Shown here: piece after piece, positions 40,955 to 52,395 of the stretch
Layout of the letters: every line of letters starts with the position of its first letter
How positions within the stretch are numbered: position 1 is the stretch's first letter
NCBI GenBank assembly: GCA_031213475.1
Contig: JARUPZ010000005.1
Location: forward strand, 12,533,260 to 12,597,259
DNA: 64,000 nucleotides
Source of the DNA: Nereocystis luetkeana
Lineage: Eukaryota > Sar > Phaeophyceae > Laminariales > Laminariaceae
Direction: 5' to 3'
Notes under the pieces: generated by a model
The model's database searches: none
Told to the model about the DNA's origin: nothing
What the model saw: only the letters and a program-made list of their open reading frames with translations
Translations under genes and position numbers: made by a program

Positions 40955-41911
40955 GGACACGAGGAGAGCGAGGTCAGGTCGCCGGCACGCAACCTGTACA
41001 TAGACGTTATGAACCACGTCCGGGGCGTCAACGACGAGAGCGACAAGCACAACTACGGCGACGACCTCCACCCGCACCGAAACGGCTTCAATCGCAACAG
41101 CAGGGACCGCGTCCACCACCACGACCCCGACCACCGTCGTAGTGAGGACGACGACGATAAGGAGGAGAAGGCCGACAACCCCCAGGTTTCGTCGGATAAC
41201 GAAGGTGCCAATCGTACTCGGAGCCTACGAAACATGGGCATCGAAAACAAAAATCGCTTCGAGTACACTCAGCTCCAACCCCGAACGCTAACCGAGGAGT
41301 ATCACGACGACGGCGACCGTCACAGCGCCCATGCCAACCGGGCCACCGACGGCAACGGGGACAACTGCAGCCCGCGGCACTCGGCGGATGACAAACGTTT
41401 CGACGCTGCGAGGTGCCTGCGTATGCTCACATGGGCCACCCTTGCCTCGGAGGACCGGGGCATTGGGTTGCGCGCGGTTCCTGCACAGCACAACCGGAGG
41501 TGGGGCCGAGTTTCGGCAGACAGTGATTGTCGCGTGCTGACAGTGTTTCGCCACCACGCCCACAACGGTGACCTTCACCTCACCCCTGCTAACCCGGACG
41601 CCCGCGACGCGTGGGGCCACCGCAACTTGGAGCACTCGGCGGAAGTCCAAGGCGTCGACTCTCCGTGGAGCCCGCGTCAGCTCACACTGGCCACCTTAGT
41701 CGCAGGGTACGGGGGCTTCGGACTGGTTAAACGCTCGCAGTGGAGCAGCGACGTCGGTCATGGCAGCGTCTGCTTCAAAAAAGGCGACCTTGGCAGTGGA
41801 AGCTACTCGACGCACTACAGTACTGGGGGCTACTTGTACGCTTCGTGCTTGTTTGTTCGGAGGGTGGTGTGCGTAGCGAGTGCCGTTCTGTACTGGGTGT
41901 TTTTCCCGTAG
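40955..41911 (+). CDS. Possible terminal exon, hypothetical His/Asp/Arg-rich protein
   Basis: The open frame runs from the candidate splice acceptor (GHEESEVRSPARNLYIDV) through ATG 41009 to a stop at 41911, giving 300 codons from that ATG. Residues 1-60 are strongly hydrophilic (HHHDPDHRRSEDDDDKEEK). Two related blocks of about 30 residues follow: HSADDKRFDAARCLRMLTWA (from 124) and HSAEVQGVDSPWSPRQLTLA (from 209), 85 residues apart. The C-terminal 25 residues are hydrophobic (LFVRRVVCVASAVLYWVFFP), possibly a tail anchor. The internal 255-bp periodicity may mean this is a decayed tandem repeat with a fortuitous frame. An overlapping minus frame of 120 codons (41288-41650) is the main rival. 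Confidence 0.35.
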   Translation, partial: GHEESEVRSPARNLYIDVMNHVRGVNDESDKHNYGDDLHPHRNGFNRNSRDRVHHHDPDHRRSEDDDDKEEKADNPQVSSDNEGANRTRSLRNMGIENKNRFEYTQLQPRTLTEEYHDDGDRHSAHANRATDGNGDNCSPRHSADDKRFDAARCLRMLTWATLASEDRGIGLRAVPAQHNRRWGRVSADSDCRVLTVFRHHAHNGDLHLTPANPDARDAWGHRNLEHSAEVQGVDSPWSPRQLTLATLVAGYGGFGLVKRSQWSSDVGHGSVCFKKGDLGSGSYSTHYSTGGYLYASCLFVRRVVCVASAVLYWVFFP

Positions 41912-43369
41912 CGTGGTCCCTTCTGCCACGCCAACAGGCTACATGGCACATTGTATGTGTGCGCTTCGACGCAAGTGTGGACGACTAGAGTTGAAAATGT
42001 ACACTGCTGGTTTCATGTGGTGTGTACCTTCCTGGTATATCTTTGCGTCTTCTTGTTGTTTGACCGAGGAGAATGCAGTTGGCGTCTGCTTCTCACTCTC
42101 TGGAATCCACAGCTTCCTGGTACACCTATATCCGATATTCGTTATGCGTCCGTGTTGGAGAATAACATATGTTTGATGTATTGTTAATACAACTTTGGGA
42201 TGTATTCTCCTTCGACGTTACTCACATTGGGGCTTTGCTATGTTCAGGTAATAGCTTAATGAAGATTTGTCTATTCTATTGATGATTCGTAGTGTACCGC
42301 TTTGGTAAACCATCTCGTACGAAGTTAGCGCATCTTGCGTGTTTTTTGTAGCTTGATCATACGCAACTCGACATGAAATCAGTCGATGCTGGTCGGGCTT
42401 GATCAATACCCGACTGATAGACATAAGTCAGACCGGAACCAGGGGCGGAGAGAGGGGTCAGGGTCTGGTCTATAACCGTGTGTCGACCGCAGCAAACCCA
42501 ACGGGCCGTGCGTATGCATCCGCTTTGGTATAAGGCACACATAAACGAAAACGGCGACTAGCGGTGGGTCTAGTACGCGCAAAGTGGTTTTATCAGGACA
42601 TGGAGTCGGTTGTTAAACCCTGGTAAAGGTTTCGGTAATGTCCCCGTTTATTGTTCTGTGTTTAGTTAACGCTATTCTGTTGGGCAAGTTGCTTGGAGGA
42701 CTGTTTAGTCAGAGCCATGTCCTTTGACTGCGTGTTGTGCCTTACGCTGTGTTTTGTAGCATGCACGAGAAGGGATAGGAAGGACGAACACCGTGGGAAA
42801 CAGTTGCTCCCTTTATGAGTATGTTCTCGTTTGTTTGAGCTCCTGTGTGTGCTGTGCTTCTTGGTGTGCTATGATGGGTTATGAGTCATATTGGCTCGGG
42901 GCTTTGGCTGCGCACGTTTTATTGAGGAACTGTCATGTTCAATTCGCCGATTGTTTCACACGTAAAGCTCACTGAAGCAAACATCGCCTAGGGATGGGTT
43001 CAAACGGCATATGTCGGGTCTGAAAGAGTGATCTTGTCGCGTGGTTAGGGAAATTCGGGGTGAAGGAAGGGTGTGGGTGTGAGTTCCATGCGTGTGTGGC
43101 CTGAGGGAAGGGTGGGGTGGGAGCAGATCGAATTGCCTCGTATCGTTATGTTTGCTTGACACGTACTTTGTCGGATGCAACATAGGGATTAACAAGAAAC
43201 GTGTGTGTGCGTGACAACATGTTAATGATATTATTGCCCATTGAAGGGAAAACATGACAAAAAAACTGCTGATTGATGCTGATCTATGCGTGTATCTGAT
43301 CTTGTGTCCACTGTATCCGATATCATGATGGAGCCTCGAACGACGATGAGCTAAGCCTGCTGATTAAAC
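41912..43369. other. Stretch with no recognised feature
   Basis: Only short open frames (up to 99 codons) without domains. No repeat shared with other parts of the window was noticed. Confidence 0.4.
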
Positions 43370-44310
43370 TGTGCTCTAAGTACTTCTGTGTTCCGACTGC
43401 CTCAGCGAAAGACCGACACATGAGTCGCGCAGAAGGCAGCTCACCCGTCATAGCCGCCAGCACCTTGCTTGTCCGAGAAAGACTGACAAACGAGTCACGC
43501 AGGATGTAGGTTGCAGTTTCGGTATACCAGGTAGCTGCTAGCGGCTTGCTTGTTTTGCAAACGGCAGTCAAACGAGTCACACAAATCGCAGATAACAAAC
43601 TTTATCTACTCTAACTGCTAACTTCTTGCTTGTCTGCGAAAAGCGATGCAGAAGTCTACTCGGGTACTCAATATCTATGTAGCCGCCAACGCCTTGTTTT
43701 CCTTCGACCCAACGATTCACGAGTCACCCAACAAGCCGCTTACGAACGTTTAAAACGACGAGTGTTTTGTCCTACTGTTATCTCCTGTGTTTTGTTTCTA
43801 AAAAGTAGAATGACTGGTAAACATTCTAGGGTTTTGCTCGCTTTTCAAGTTCTGGATTCAAGGGAAGACATACCTATTTTCCCGGTTGTTTCTGTTTCTA
43901 TCTTCTGAAAACCAAGAGAATTCGAAAGCATATGCTTTGAAAACAACGGCCCTTAGTGGCCACTTTATCTAACCATGTAACCCCTTGTTGCCCGCGAAAG
44001 ACCGGCACATGAATCACGCGGAAGCCTTCGTGCCTGTTTCTCGTAGCCGCCAACCCGTCGATTTTCTCGTGCACGAACAACCGATACAAGAGTCGCGCAG
44101 AAAGCAGCGTCGACGTTGTTTGCGAAAAACATAGTTTTTGGTGCTTGCGGCTAGGATTGGCACCCAATCTATTGAGTCGAGACCGGCTTGCCTGTCGTCC
44201 GAGAAATACAGACACACGCGTCGCAAGAAAAACAGACAGCAACCCAATCTATCTATCCGCCAACACCTGCTTGTCCGCGCAAGACTGACACACGACTCGC
44301 GGAGAGAGCA
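43370..44310. repeat. Diverged tandem array (~70-110 bp units)
   Basis: Units share TAGCCGCCAACACCTTGCTT, GTCCGCGAAAGACTGACACA and CGAGTCGCGCAGAAAGCAGC-like segments. Copies are recognisable near 43392, 43460, 43545, 43625, 43690, 43985, 44060, 44190 and 44265, with about 280 bp of less similar sequence at 43740-43980. The minus-strand frames over it (for example 44242-43898) read the unit as repeated VSLSRTS/LAAT-type peptides, but the frame is not maintained between units. Confidence 0.7.
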
Positions 44311-45339
44311 ACGATTTTCTCCCATATTCAATTCACTACTTTGCAAAATTTACGCTGAAAGTCGAGGCCAACAACAACAGCTGATTTTGAAACGGCGCTG
44401 GCGCCCACATAGTATACATACATGAGACATATATTCATACACCCTCAGCAGTATTCCCCCGTATCGACATGCGTAAATATGCTTCGTACATATCCTACTA
44501 CCAGCCTGAGCGGCGATTTAAGCTGATTATTAACCTCGCCTTTTTTTATGTAGTGCATAAAAGCATGCAGCGTGAGACGCCTACGCGAAAAACAAAACAG
44601 TACATTTGGTCGCCAGGCTCGGCTACTTCCATCTGAGGTAGAGTGTGTTCTTTACTCTGTGACTTCAGTGTGACGACTCCCCGAATTTCTTGGGTTTCTG
44701 CAATCTCAGCTTGACTCTATAAGGGCTCGTTTAGTATGCCCCTTGCGTGTAGGTTACAGTGCAGGGACCCTCTGCAGGTTGTAGTATGATGCAACTAACT
44801 TGAGGTACGGCGACGTTCACTACAATCATATCAGTGGCAGTCACCCCAAAGAAGCGTGATGGTTACTGCAGTGAGCGCCTACCACGCTATAGATAGCATA
44901 ATAGTACGGGCCCGACAAAATGACACGCCCTCGCAATCTGGGGGATGGCTACTGTTGCCAACCGATGGGGTGCCTCTCTCGGCCTTCCGATGTCTCAACC
45001 GTCTCGTCTATCTCTCGACCCCCTGTCTGCTTCTCTTTTCTTAAACACCCAGTATCTCATCAAGTACATGCCACCATTAATCTCACTGGGGTGCCTTCCA
45101 TCCCCCACGCATCCCCAAAATCGTCCCCTTTCTCGCCCGCCTTTTCTATGGTGAGCGAGCTTGAAATACACTCAGTCCTACGGCAGTACTGTTAGAACGC
45201 CGAACAAGTATTTCAACGGTTTATACAATCAAAGTTTTAAAGGTGGAATGGAAATGCCTCGAAGGAGAGCCATCTAGAAGGCGCCTAGAACAGCAGGGAC
45301 AACGGCATCAATCCACCACTTCACAAAGGTGGCCATACT
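44311..45339. other. Stretch with no recognised feature
   Basis: No domain-bearing frame. Two overlapping plus frames at 44856-45195 are Ser/Pro-rich and show nothing recognisable. Confidence 0.4.
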
Positions 45340-45690
45340 TCATTCGACACGTCGACATCGCGACAGTAACTCAACAATTCATTTTGGTGACAGCACTTCC
45401 ATGTAACAACACGCGTCGAGAGTCTGCCAACACTACAACTAAGAACAGTGTTTCTGCATGGTGACAGTAATTCAGCACGTCGACATGGCTTGGTGACAGC
45501 ACTTCAACACGTTGACATGTAATGATGCCAGTATTTCAACTCAAAACATGGCTTGATGACAGTACTTCAACGCTTCAACATGGTGCTTGTACTTCAACAC
45601 TTCAACATGTCGACAGCTTCTCAGTTTGCCGACATGTCGGCAGCAGCACTTCAACACGGCCCAAACTTCACCACCTCAACGGTACTTCGT
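45340..45690. repeat. Short diverged tandem array, GACAG-ACTTCAACA-GTCGACATG
   Basis: About ten degenerate units of 25-45 bp built from GTGACAGCACTTCAACACGT followed by TGACATG, with variants such as ATGACAGTACTTCAACGCTT. Local expansions are seen at 45455-45620. No coding frame spans it. Confidence 0.75.
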
Positions 45691-46429
45691 CGACACTTCC
45701 TTAAAAAAATCCGACAGATAGATCATCATGTACGGCAGATCGTGCCCAGATCATGTACAGTAGACCAGGGATGTGCAATATGCCCCGATCGAATCGGACC
45801 ACAGAAGAGTGCATCTCCTCTGTTCGACGCGCGAACCATTTGCACTGCATCGTCACACCCCACCAGCAGTTCAACATAGCGGAATTCCAATATGCCAACA
45901 GTCAGACTTTGCGACTCGGATGACACGATACTACTGTACATACCCCATACTCTCCTGCGGATGCTGCTGCTGCTACTGCTCCTACCACAGCCACTGCTCT
46001 GAGCGCTCTGGCGATTGGCTTCAAGTCCCCGGCAAACGCTTTACCACCATGACTGGCAAACCAACTGTTCGGGTGACACCCCCCCCTCCCCCCACCCCGC
46101 CCTTAAATCTTCCCCCTACATTTCTCTGCTGGCACTGAATTCCCGTCGGAGCGAGAACCAACTGCTTCTGATAATATGCACTCCTTTGGTTTCAAGCTCA
46201 TGTATTAGATACAAATCCCCATAAATAAAAGGTACACGAGAAATATCGAAATAAAGATGTTTGTGGTGTGGATCGCAGGACAGAGGCAACCACAGACTGA
46301 CCGACTGATCGATCGACCTACCTACCAGAGTATTTGTTTTATATAGAAGAGGCATATGCAACAGTTAGTTGCCGAGATCCTGTTGAAGAATAGTTCTATG
46401 TCAAAATGGCCCCCTTGCTTCGACGATCG

Positions 46430-46456
46430 CCCCCCCCCCCCCCCCCCCCCCCCCCC
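46430..46456 (+). repeat. 27-base C run
   Basis: An uninterrupted run of 27 C, the longest of many G/C runs in the window. The preceding 45691-46429 and following 46457-46665 sequences contain no recognised gene. Confidence 0.95.
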
Positions 46457-46665
46457 TCCCTCCTACCCCAGGGAGCACATACTCGGGGTTAGGACTACCC
46501 TACGGATAGGCATATCCTCTCGTTTCTCGGATCCTTTAGCAATTGGGATTGACGACGTATTGTTTTTTAACCTCGGATTGCCAATAGGCACTCCCACCAC
46601 CCGGGCCACGCTATGACCGGCAATACATGGTCTGAAAGCCAGGCAAGTAGCTTATATATCGTACA

Positions 46666-46744
46666 CCACCCTGGCCGGGAGTTGAGCAACCGCTTGAAGT
46701 TGAGATTAGAGTCCAAACAGGGGTTTTAGTCCCGGCCAGGGTGG
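46666..46744. repeat. Perfect 15-bp inverted repeat, 49-base loop
   Basis: CCACCCTGGCCGGGA (46666-46680) and TCCCGGCCAGGGTGG (46730-46744) are exact complements. The G+C-rich stem around a 49-base spacer could be a stable RNA hairpin or the termini of a tiny TIR element. No other copy was noticed in the window. Confidence 0.8.
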
Positions 46745-47114
46745 TAAACAACACTGGTACGTAGCAGTTACTTCTTGCCGTACTCCCGAGCCTCCTCACC
46801 CCCCCCCCTTCCCTCTACCTCCAAGCCCACACCCCTCACGCCCCTACTCCCGTACAATATGGCAGGGGATCGTGTGTTTGTGGGGGTTCAATGTCTCTTC
46901 TCGCCTCATCATACTGGTTGTAGTTTAGTGAAGAGGCCCATTAAGCCGTCGAACCTTATTGCCCCCTCTCTCTTCGGTGTTGTCGGTGACGCTGTGGTGA
47001 GGATATAGATATTGCTACATATCTGGTCGGGGTGCAATACCGGCGAGGGGTCCAGAGCTTTGACCTATCACATGTAAATACAAAAAACTAATACAAATCA
47101 GAGACGAACATCGG

Positions 47115-47320
47115 CCATGAAGATCCACGATGAAGACCCGTGACGAAAAGCTGTGGAGGTTCGGTCGAAAAATCAGTGGAGATCAATAAAAAGACATGAA
47201 GAGTTCAGAGAATATCAGTGAAGATTAAAGTGGAGATCCGCGATGGCCAATGCACAAAAGTACAAGAATACCAACGAAGGTCAACCACCGCCGGCGAAGG
47301 CCACTCAAGGTCAACAAAGA
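47115..47320 (+). repeat. Diverged short tandem repeat, GTGAAGATC-AA type
   Basis: Degenerate units of about 12-30 bp end in GAAG or GGAG and contain CAGTGAAGAT, CCACGATGAAGA or AACGAAGGTCAA variants. They run into the start of a plus frame at 47250. Confidence 0.5.
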
Positions 47321-47561
47321 GGCCAAAGGGAAGTGGGAGGAGACCCTTTGTACGATAGAGGTAGCACATTCCCGCTATATTGTTTATGAAAAACGGGGTT
47401 TCTTGGCTCCAAACCATCGGAATGTCACTCTTCATTTCGAAATAAACGATTTGTACACTTGGGCCATGGGATTACTCGCCGCGATGCATTTTGAGCTTTG
47501 CTTAGGTCAGTTTTCGGATGAGGTATGGGGCTCCTTAAATGAGGAGCCTCAGAAAAAATAG
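47250..47561 (+). CDS. Hypothetical ORF (103 codons)
   Basis: The first 25 codons lie in the preceding short tandem repeat (STRIPTKVNHRRRRPLKVNK). The rest is more protein-like (VAHSRYIVYEKRGFLAPNHR, then MGLLAAMHFELCLGQFSDEV). No family is recognised, and there are no splice or promoter signals I can support. The rival frame is a Pro-rich minus-strand shadow of the following G-rich tract. Confidence 0.2.
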   Translation: MHKSTRIPTKVNHRRRRPLKVNKEAKGKWEETLCTIEVAHSRYIVYEKRGFLAPNHRNVTLHFEINDLYTWAMGLLAAMHFELCLGQFSDEVWGSLNEEPQKK

Positions 47562-47579
47562 GTTGAACCTCTATAGGAA

Positions 47580-47835
47580 AACGCCTATGGACGCGGCGGC
47601 GGGGACCCGAGCAGGACGGGAAGGGGGAGGGGACGGGTCCGGAGGAGAGGGGAAGAGAGAGAATCGAAGGGGAGGGGACGGGGGAGGAGGGGGAGAGAGA
47701 AGGGGCGAGGGGGAGAATTCTGGGCACGTCGACAACAGAGAGCGAGAGGTACTGACTGTCTTCCCGCGCGAGCAGTGGAGGGGAGGGGGGTGACCTCGAG
47801 AGGGGAGGGGGGTGACCTCGAGAGGGGAGGGGGGG
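47580..47835 (+). repeat. G/A-rich tract ending in 24-bp direct repeats
   Basis: A strongly purine-rich, GGGGA-type low-complexity block leads into direct repeats of GAGGGGAGGGGGGTGACCTC (plus GA), with two full copies and one partial copy (47773-47831). Such tracts can form G-quadruplex or triplex DNA. Confidence 0.8.
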
Positions 47836-48370
47836 ATCTTCACATCAAGGTATATAGGGCAGAGCGGCACACGCAAGACTGCAGCGGTTACTGGTGTTAA
47901 AACCCACACACACACAACAAAACACGATCACGTATCACTACGGTCGTTGAGTATAATCACCGTCGAAACGTTAAAATCACAGTTCAAACAGGGAAATACA
48001 ATAAACATTGCCGACCAGATTGGAGTATATCGTACGTACGCACATAAACCTTGGTAGAGGAGTTTCGGCCTCCGAAACACATATTGAAGCACCGTGTCGT
48101 CTGAGCGATAAACATCAATTAATGGCTTACAACAAAATCACCAGCGCTACTTCCTACCTATAGTTAGAGCTACCATTTGTTGCTGTTGGTTTCGTTTTAC
48201 CTGGTACACTCCTGTAGGTACGGAAGTATTCGTTTCTGCGGTCGGCCCTCTCGGGGACCGACGGCTCCTCTGCCGAGGGTTAACGAACAAACATACTACA
48301 AGCTCTATCACTCTTGTTCGAAGAAATAAGCACCGTTTTATGTTCGTATCAGAGTCCAAACATCGTTGAT
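47836..48370. other. Stretch with no recognised feature
   Basis: No domain-bearing frame. A short CACACACA run occurs near 47905. Confidence 0.4.
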
Positions 48371-48379
48371 GTTATTCGA

Positions 48380-48600
48380 CCCAACCTGAGACGTTTGGAA
48401 AGTCTTTTGACCCGGCCTGACCCGACCTTATCCACGAAATTCCGAATCTGTTGACCCGACCCGGCCAACGAGATTATAAAACCTCTTGACCCGACGCAAC
48501 CCGACCCGCCACCTTCCACTTGACCCGTGAGGTGCGGATTGTATGCGGGTCGAATCACCTTGACCCCCGAAACCATATTTCTTGACCCGCAAATTCTACC
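48380..48600. repeat. Degenerate TTGACCCGACC-type repeat
   Basis: TTGACCCG or TGACCCGACC recurs at irregular spacing of about 10-50 bp (near 48408, 48418, 48460, 48486, 48520, 48557 and 48581), separated by unlike sequence. This is a decayed minisatellite. From 48601 to the start of copy B at 49042 nothing is recognised. Confidence 0.55.
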
Positions 48601-49067
48601 GGTTGATTCAGCCCGTTGGTCGCCACTCCAAACGCAATTTGGCGTTCACTTCTTCATCCGGCAGCGATCTATGGCCTGGCTCTGGTGGGTATGTGCCGCA
48701 TGCCTTCCCCAATATTTTCGCGAAGTGAAACATCAGTATATAACAAGGTGTTAGTGACGTTGAGCATGACTCACCACGCTTGACTAAATAAAGGGATCCA
48801 ACACGAAAGGGATTGTACCTAATACCGAATTCCAATGTCTTACGTAAAGAGACCCCGAGACAGTCGGATGCAGATCTTGTCACGGGCTGACAATGTGTTT
48901 GAAAACAGTGTACCATATCACACCGATCGCCGGAGAGGAAAGGCTAAGACATATCAACAGGACATCAATACCGTATGTGCCGTTCCTGACATATCGGAGT
49001 CAGCCATTCAAAGCGGAAACTCGCGCTTTTTACCCTTCCTTCCTCGAGGTATGTTAGGGTACTTTAA

Positions 49068-50767
49068 GCCTTGCCGCTTTGAGTGTATCATCATGCAGAA
49101 TATTTCAGATTTAATCCTTGGCGCTTTGTTGGTGCCACAATATATTTAAGACGGTAATACACCGCCTGGCTCTTTCAGGTTCGTTCATGGTTGCACCGCG
49201 CTTGTTGGTTACACCGCCCATTCATGGTCAACTCAACCGCGATTTACGTCGAACTATGGTATACAAAACCCGGCTACGAGTACGTATAGCCTAACCACCC
49301 GAATGATCTAGTGCGCACCCGGAATACCGGGAACAGGTGCCGCGGAAAACCGACAGGTATTGGCCACGCCTTGAAACGGCCTGCTCCTGTTAACAAAATG
49401 ACAGAGAGGAATTTCATAGTCACCCGCAAGCACTTTTGTAACGAATGCGTCGGAAAGAGCACGGTATGTTCCTCCCTCCCACAGCTGCTGTTTTTTTCGT
49501 ACGATCAGGAAAGTGATGAGTGATCAATGTTGAAGATCATGCTGCACATTGTCGGATGGCAAGGGAAAGAAAACTAATAGAGATACTTCGGATGATTCTA
49601 CCGTAATAGTACCAGAAATATCATACATTGACATTTTTTACTTCAAGTGGTTTCGACCGATATACCAGATTCTTGCTACCAGGCACACGTACGAATACCG
49701 GTGTTATGCCAGATATACTACTACTGACCTGTACTCAGGTTGGCTGCAGCTCTGTATTGAAATGTAGTGCAAAAAATGTGCCATTCGAGCGCCGTGGGGC
49801 ATGCATGCATGCACATACATACACACAATAATTTTGTACTGCTGTACTTCCTCAGTATGTAGGTGCATGCCCTTTGCACCACCACCACGGTATGTATGAG
49901 CCATGCCGCATCCCACGGGACAAACACCACCTACAGCAACTCTACTGTACCTCGTACCGTGTCGCAAACCCCACGTATGTATGACGCTCCGTTGTACGTC
50001 GCATGCGGGTTGCCATGACGTACTACTAACAGTATTTATAGTGCCCTCCACGACCACCACACTCGACCGGGTGCAAGGGGGCCTGCTATGGGGCATGCCA
50101 CAAGGCACGTCATGTATCTTTCACGGTGAACCATGTGGGTTCTGGCCTACGACCACTCGATCGACCCGTGGGTGCCCCATTTCGTCCACCGTGCGTGGTG
50201 AACCACGGCGCACGCTTGTTGGTTTGCCCGTGGGGTGTTACATGGCGGGAGTCCGTTAGTTGCCCCATGGTAAACAATTGCTTGGCCCGTGGTATGCACC
50301 ATATCCATGCATGGTGCATCGTCCAACTACAGCACTCTTACTATGGGGCTACTGCTGTGCAGTAACAATATGATTACGATGTTTTCGTCGTCCAATTACA
50401 GCACTACTATTATTGGGCTACTTCTGTTGTGCGGTAACAATATGAGTCCTCCTATACGGTGTTTTTTATTGTAGTTTTATACAGGCCTCACATCCGGCGA
50501 AACACGACACGATCCAATACAACATTCTGACAGTCCTTACATTGTGACAGTCCTGACCTTGTGACAGTCCTGTCTGGGGATGGAAAAAAGCGGCTCGATC
50601 TCATTGATTGGTCGACGTGTCTCTTTTTGGCGTAACTCAAATTCTCCGGGAAAAGACGGCGTAATAACCGTCAAACGTGCTTCAACGGCTTATCCAGTGA
50701 AACCCAAAGCGCCACGGTTCAAATAGCAGCGCCACGGTTGAATAAGATGCGACCAAAGCGCCAAGGC
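49068..50767. mobile_element. TTAA-flanked (piggyBac-like) TIR element, copy B, uninterrupted
   Basis: TTAA (49064-49067), left end GCCTTGCCGCTTTG (one mismatch to copy A), right end CAAAGCGCCAAGGC, TTAA (50768-50771). The element is 1700 bp with no transposase. Because it lacks the LINE1 insertion it shows the intact structure. A local duplication of about 57 bp (CAACTACAGCACT...GTAACAATATGA, from 50331 and 50391) lies exactly where LINE1 inserted in copy A. Confidence 0.65.
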
Positions 50768-50771
50768 TTAA

Positions 50772-51863
50772 TTCTGGTGGATTGAACCGTGCCGAGTCGA
50801 GTGATTGCGTTGTTCCACTCCCCCCCTCGTTCACTTATTCCTCGGACCCCATTTCCTGGTGTGCCTTGTTTTTCTTGCTCGCTTCACAGAAAAACCTTCC
50901 TACCTCGAGCACCGTGCTTCTTTACTCTGCTGCTGGACTGGACAACCTGCCCACACTATTAATACGACACCCACCGGCAGCACCGACGTTCGCTACTCCT
51001 ACTCGTACTACAGTACCTGCTACAAGTACTACAGCAGTATACAGGTCAGGTAACGTCTATATTCTGCCGTACGTAGAGATACGAAAGAAGTGTACTTGGT
51101 ATACGACTCCGTATCATCAGTTGCGTCTTTTACACTAGGATTGCCGCCAGAGTGAGTAGGATCACGCAGCGCCTGCCTGCGTGCACGTCGTATATACCTG
51201 GTATACGACAGCTCCCCCTTGCAGCGTTTTGCAGCCCGGACAGGCTCGGACATCAGACCTATCGACCACAAACCGTAGAAAATACGAAGCATTTGATAGT
51301 ACCATGATACGATGGACCGAAGCTCGTTATGAGGTCTGTGGGCTTCCCCTCTGTAGTATGCATAGTAGTACCGCTGTGGTAGTAGAGTAGTATTAATAGT
51401 GCTGCTATGGACGAGATCTGCGTTGTCCTGTTTTCCCGTGCGGTGCTGAGCACCTGTATCAAATAGTGCTACTTTATAACCTCTACATCCCTATTTTCCG
51501 GAGCAATACGTTACCTCGTACCGGTACGATATACATACATGGTAGTAAAAGTATACCTACCTGAATGCTACACTATGCCCCTAATTAAAGAAGATTTATG
51601 ATCAAGTATGAATCCACAAACGCAACTTATATTTTGGGACATATTGGTACCAGGCGAATTTAAAAGTGCGACGACAAGGCTAGCTATGATACAGCACATC
51701 GGGTCGTGGCAACGGACCATCGAAACTAAACCGACACAACGACAGCATACAAACAGCCTTTCAAACACATTCATCACTGCTGCACACCGCATTATACTTC
51801 TCGCTCGCCTCATAATTGCTGCTACGTACATACTTCTTTCTGTGTGCGCATTCACATGATGTG
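50772..51863. other. Copy B counterpart of 27152-28235
   Basis: Same sequence as in copy A with substitutions and small indels. No additional feature. Confidence 0.4.
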
Positions 51864-52395
51864 TTGCCACAGGTATACTCTTACGAACACGATCACCATT
51901 GCCATCATCGCAGAGGACGGCACAACAACCGGGTGTCGACAGCCTGCAGTGCGTGGCCCAAAACGTTCGAAGGACAGCAACAAGGACCGAAGATCAAGAT
52001 ACAATGTGCGTGTACGACCTCCCCCTCGGAAGCGACTGGGCCTACAACATCACCAAGTCCGAGTCGCCTAGCAGCAACAACAGCAACAACCACATCAACG
52101 CCAACAACGTCAGCAACAACACCTGCAACGACATCAACAACAACGCCAACAGCAAGGCCAACAACAGCAACAACGCCAACAAGGCCAACATCAGCAACGC
52201 CAAGGTCAACGACAAGGTGAGAGAGAACAAAACAGATGCCAAGCTGCAGGCCCCGCGTCGTTCGTTTTGCTCATTATATTTTTTGTCAGTAGTAGTAGAG
52301 GAGTCACATTCACTCGCCTGCCACCACGTATCACCCTTCGGTTATCATCGAAGGCGTTCTTCTCATTCTGTAAATCTCCTGTTTTTTCCATGATT
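51864..52395 (+). CDS. Asn-rich hypothetical ORF or exon (copy B)
   Basis: From ATG 51899 this matches the copy-A ORF (28274). Scattered changes include QKVRRTA/QNVRRTA, EDKDT/EDQDT and NNTYNDI/NNTCNDI. Three extra codons follow the LYFLSVV segment near the end, and the frame is preserved. The same candidate splice acceptor (TGTTGCCACAG) lies upstream. Whether it is coding remains open. Confidence 0.25.

Noticed and set aside
43370..44310. CRISPR-like repeated units
   Set aside because: Units are highly diverged, vary in spacing, lack regular unique spacers, and the genome is eukaryotic. Decayed tandem repeat instead.
47571..47915. Pro/Ser-rich minus frames over the G-rich tract
   Set aside because: Low-complexity translation of a purine-rich block with direct repeats.
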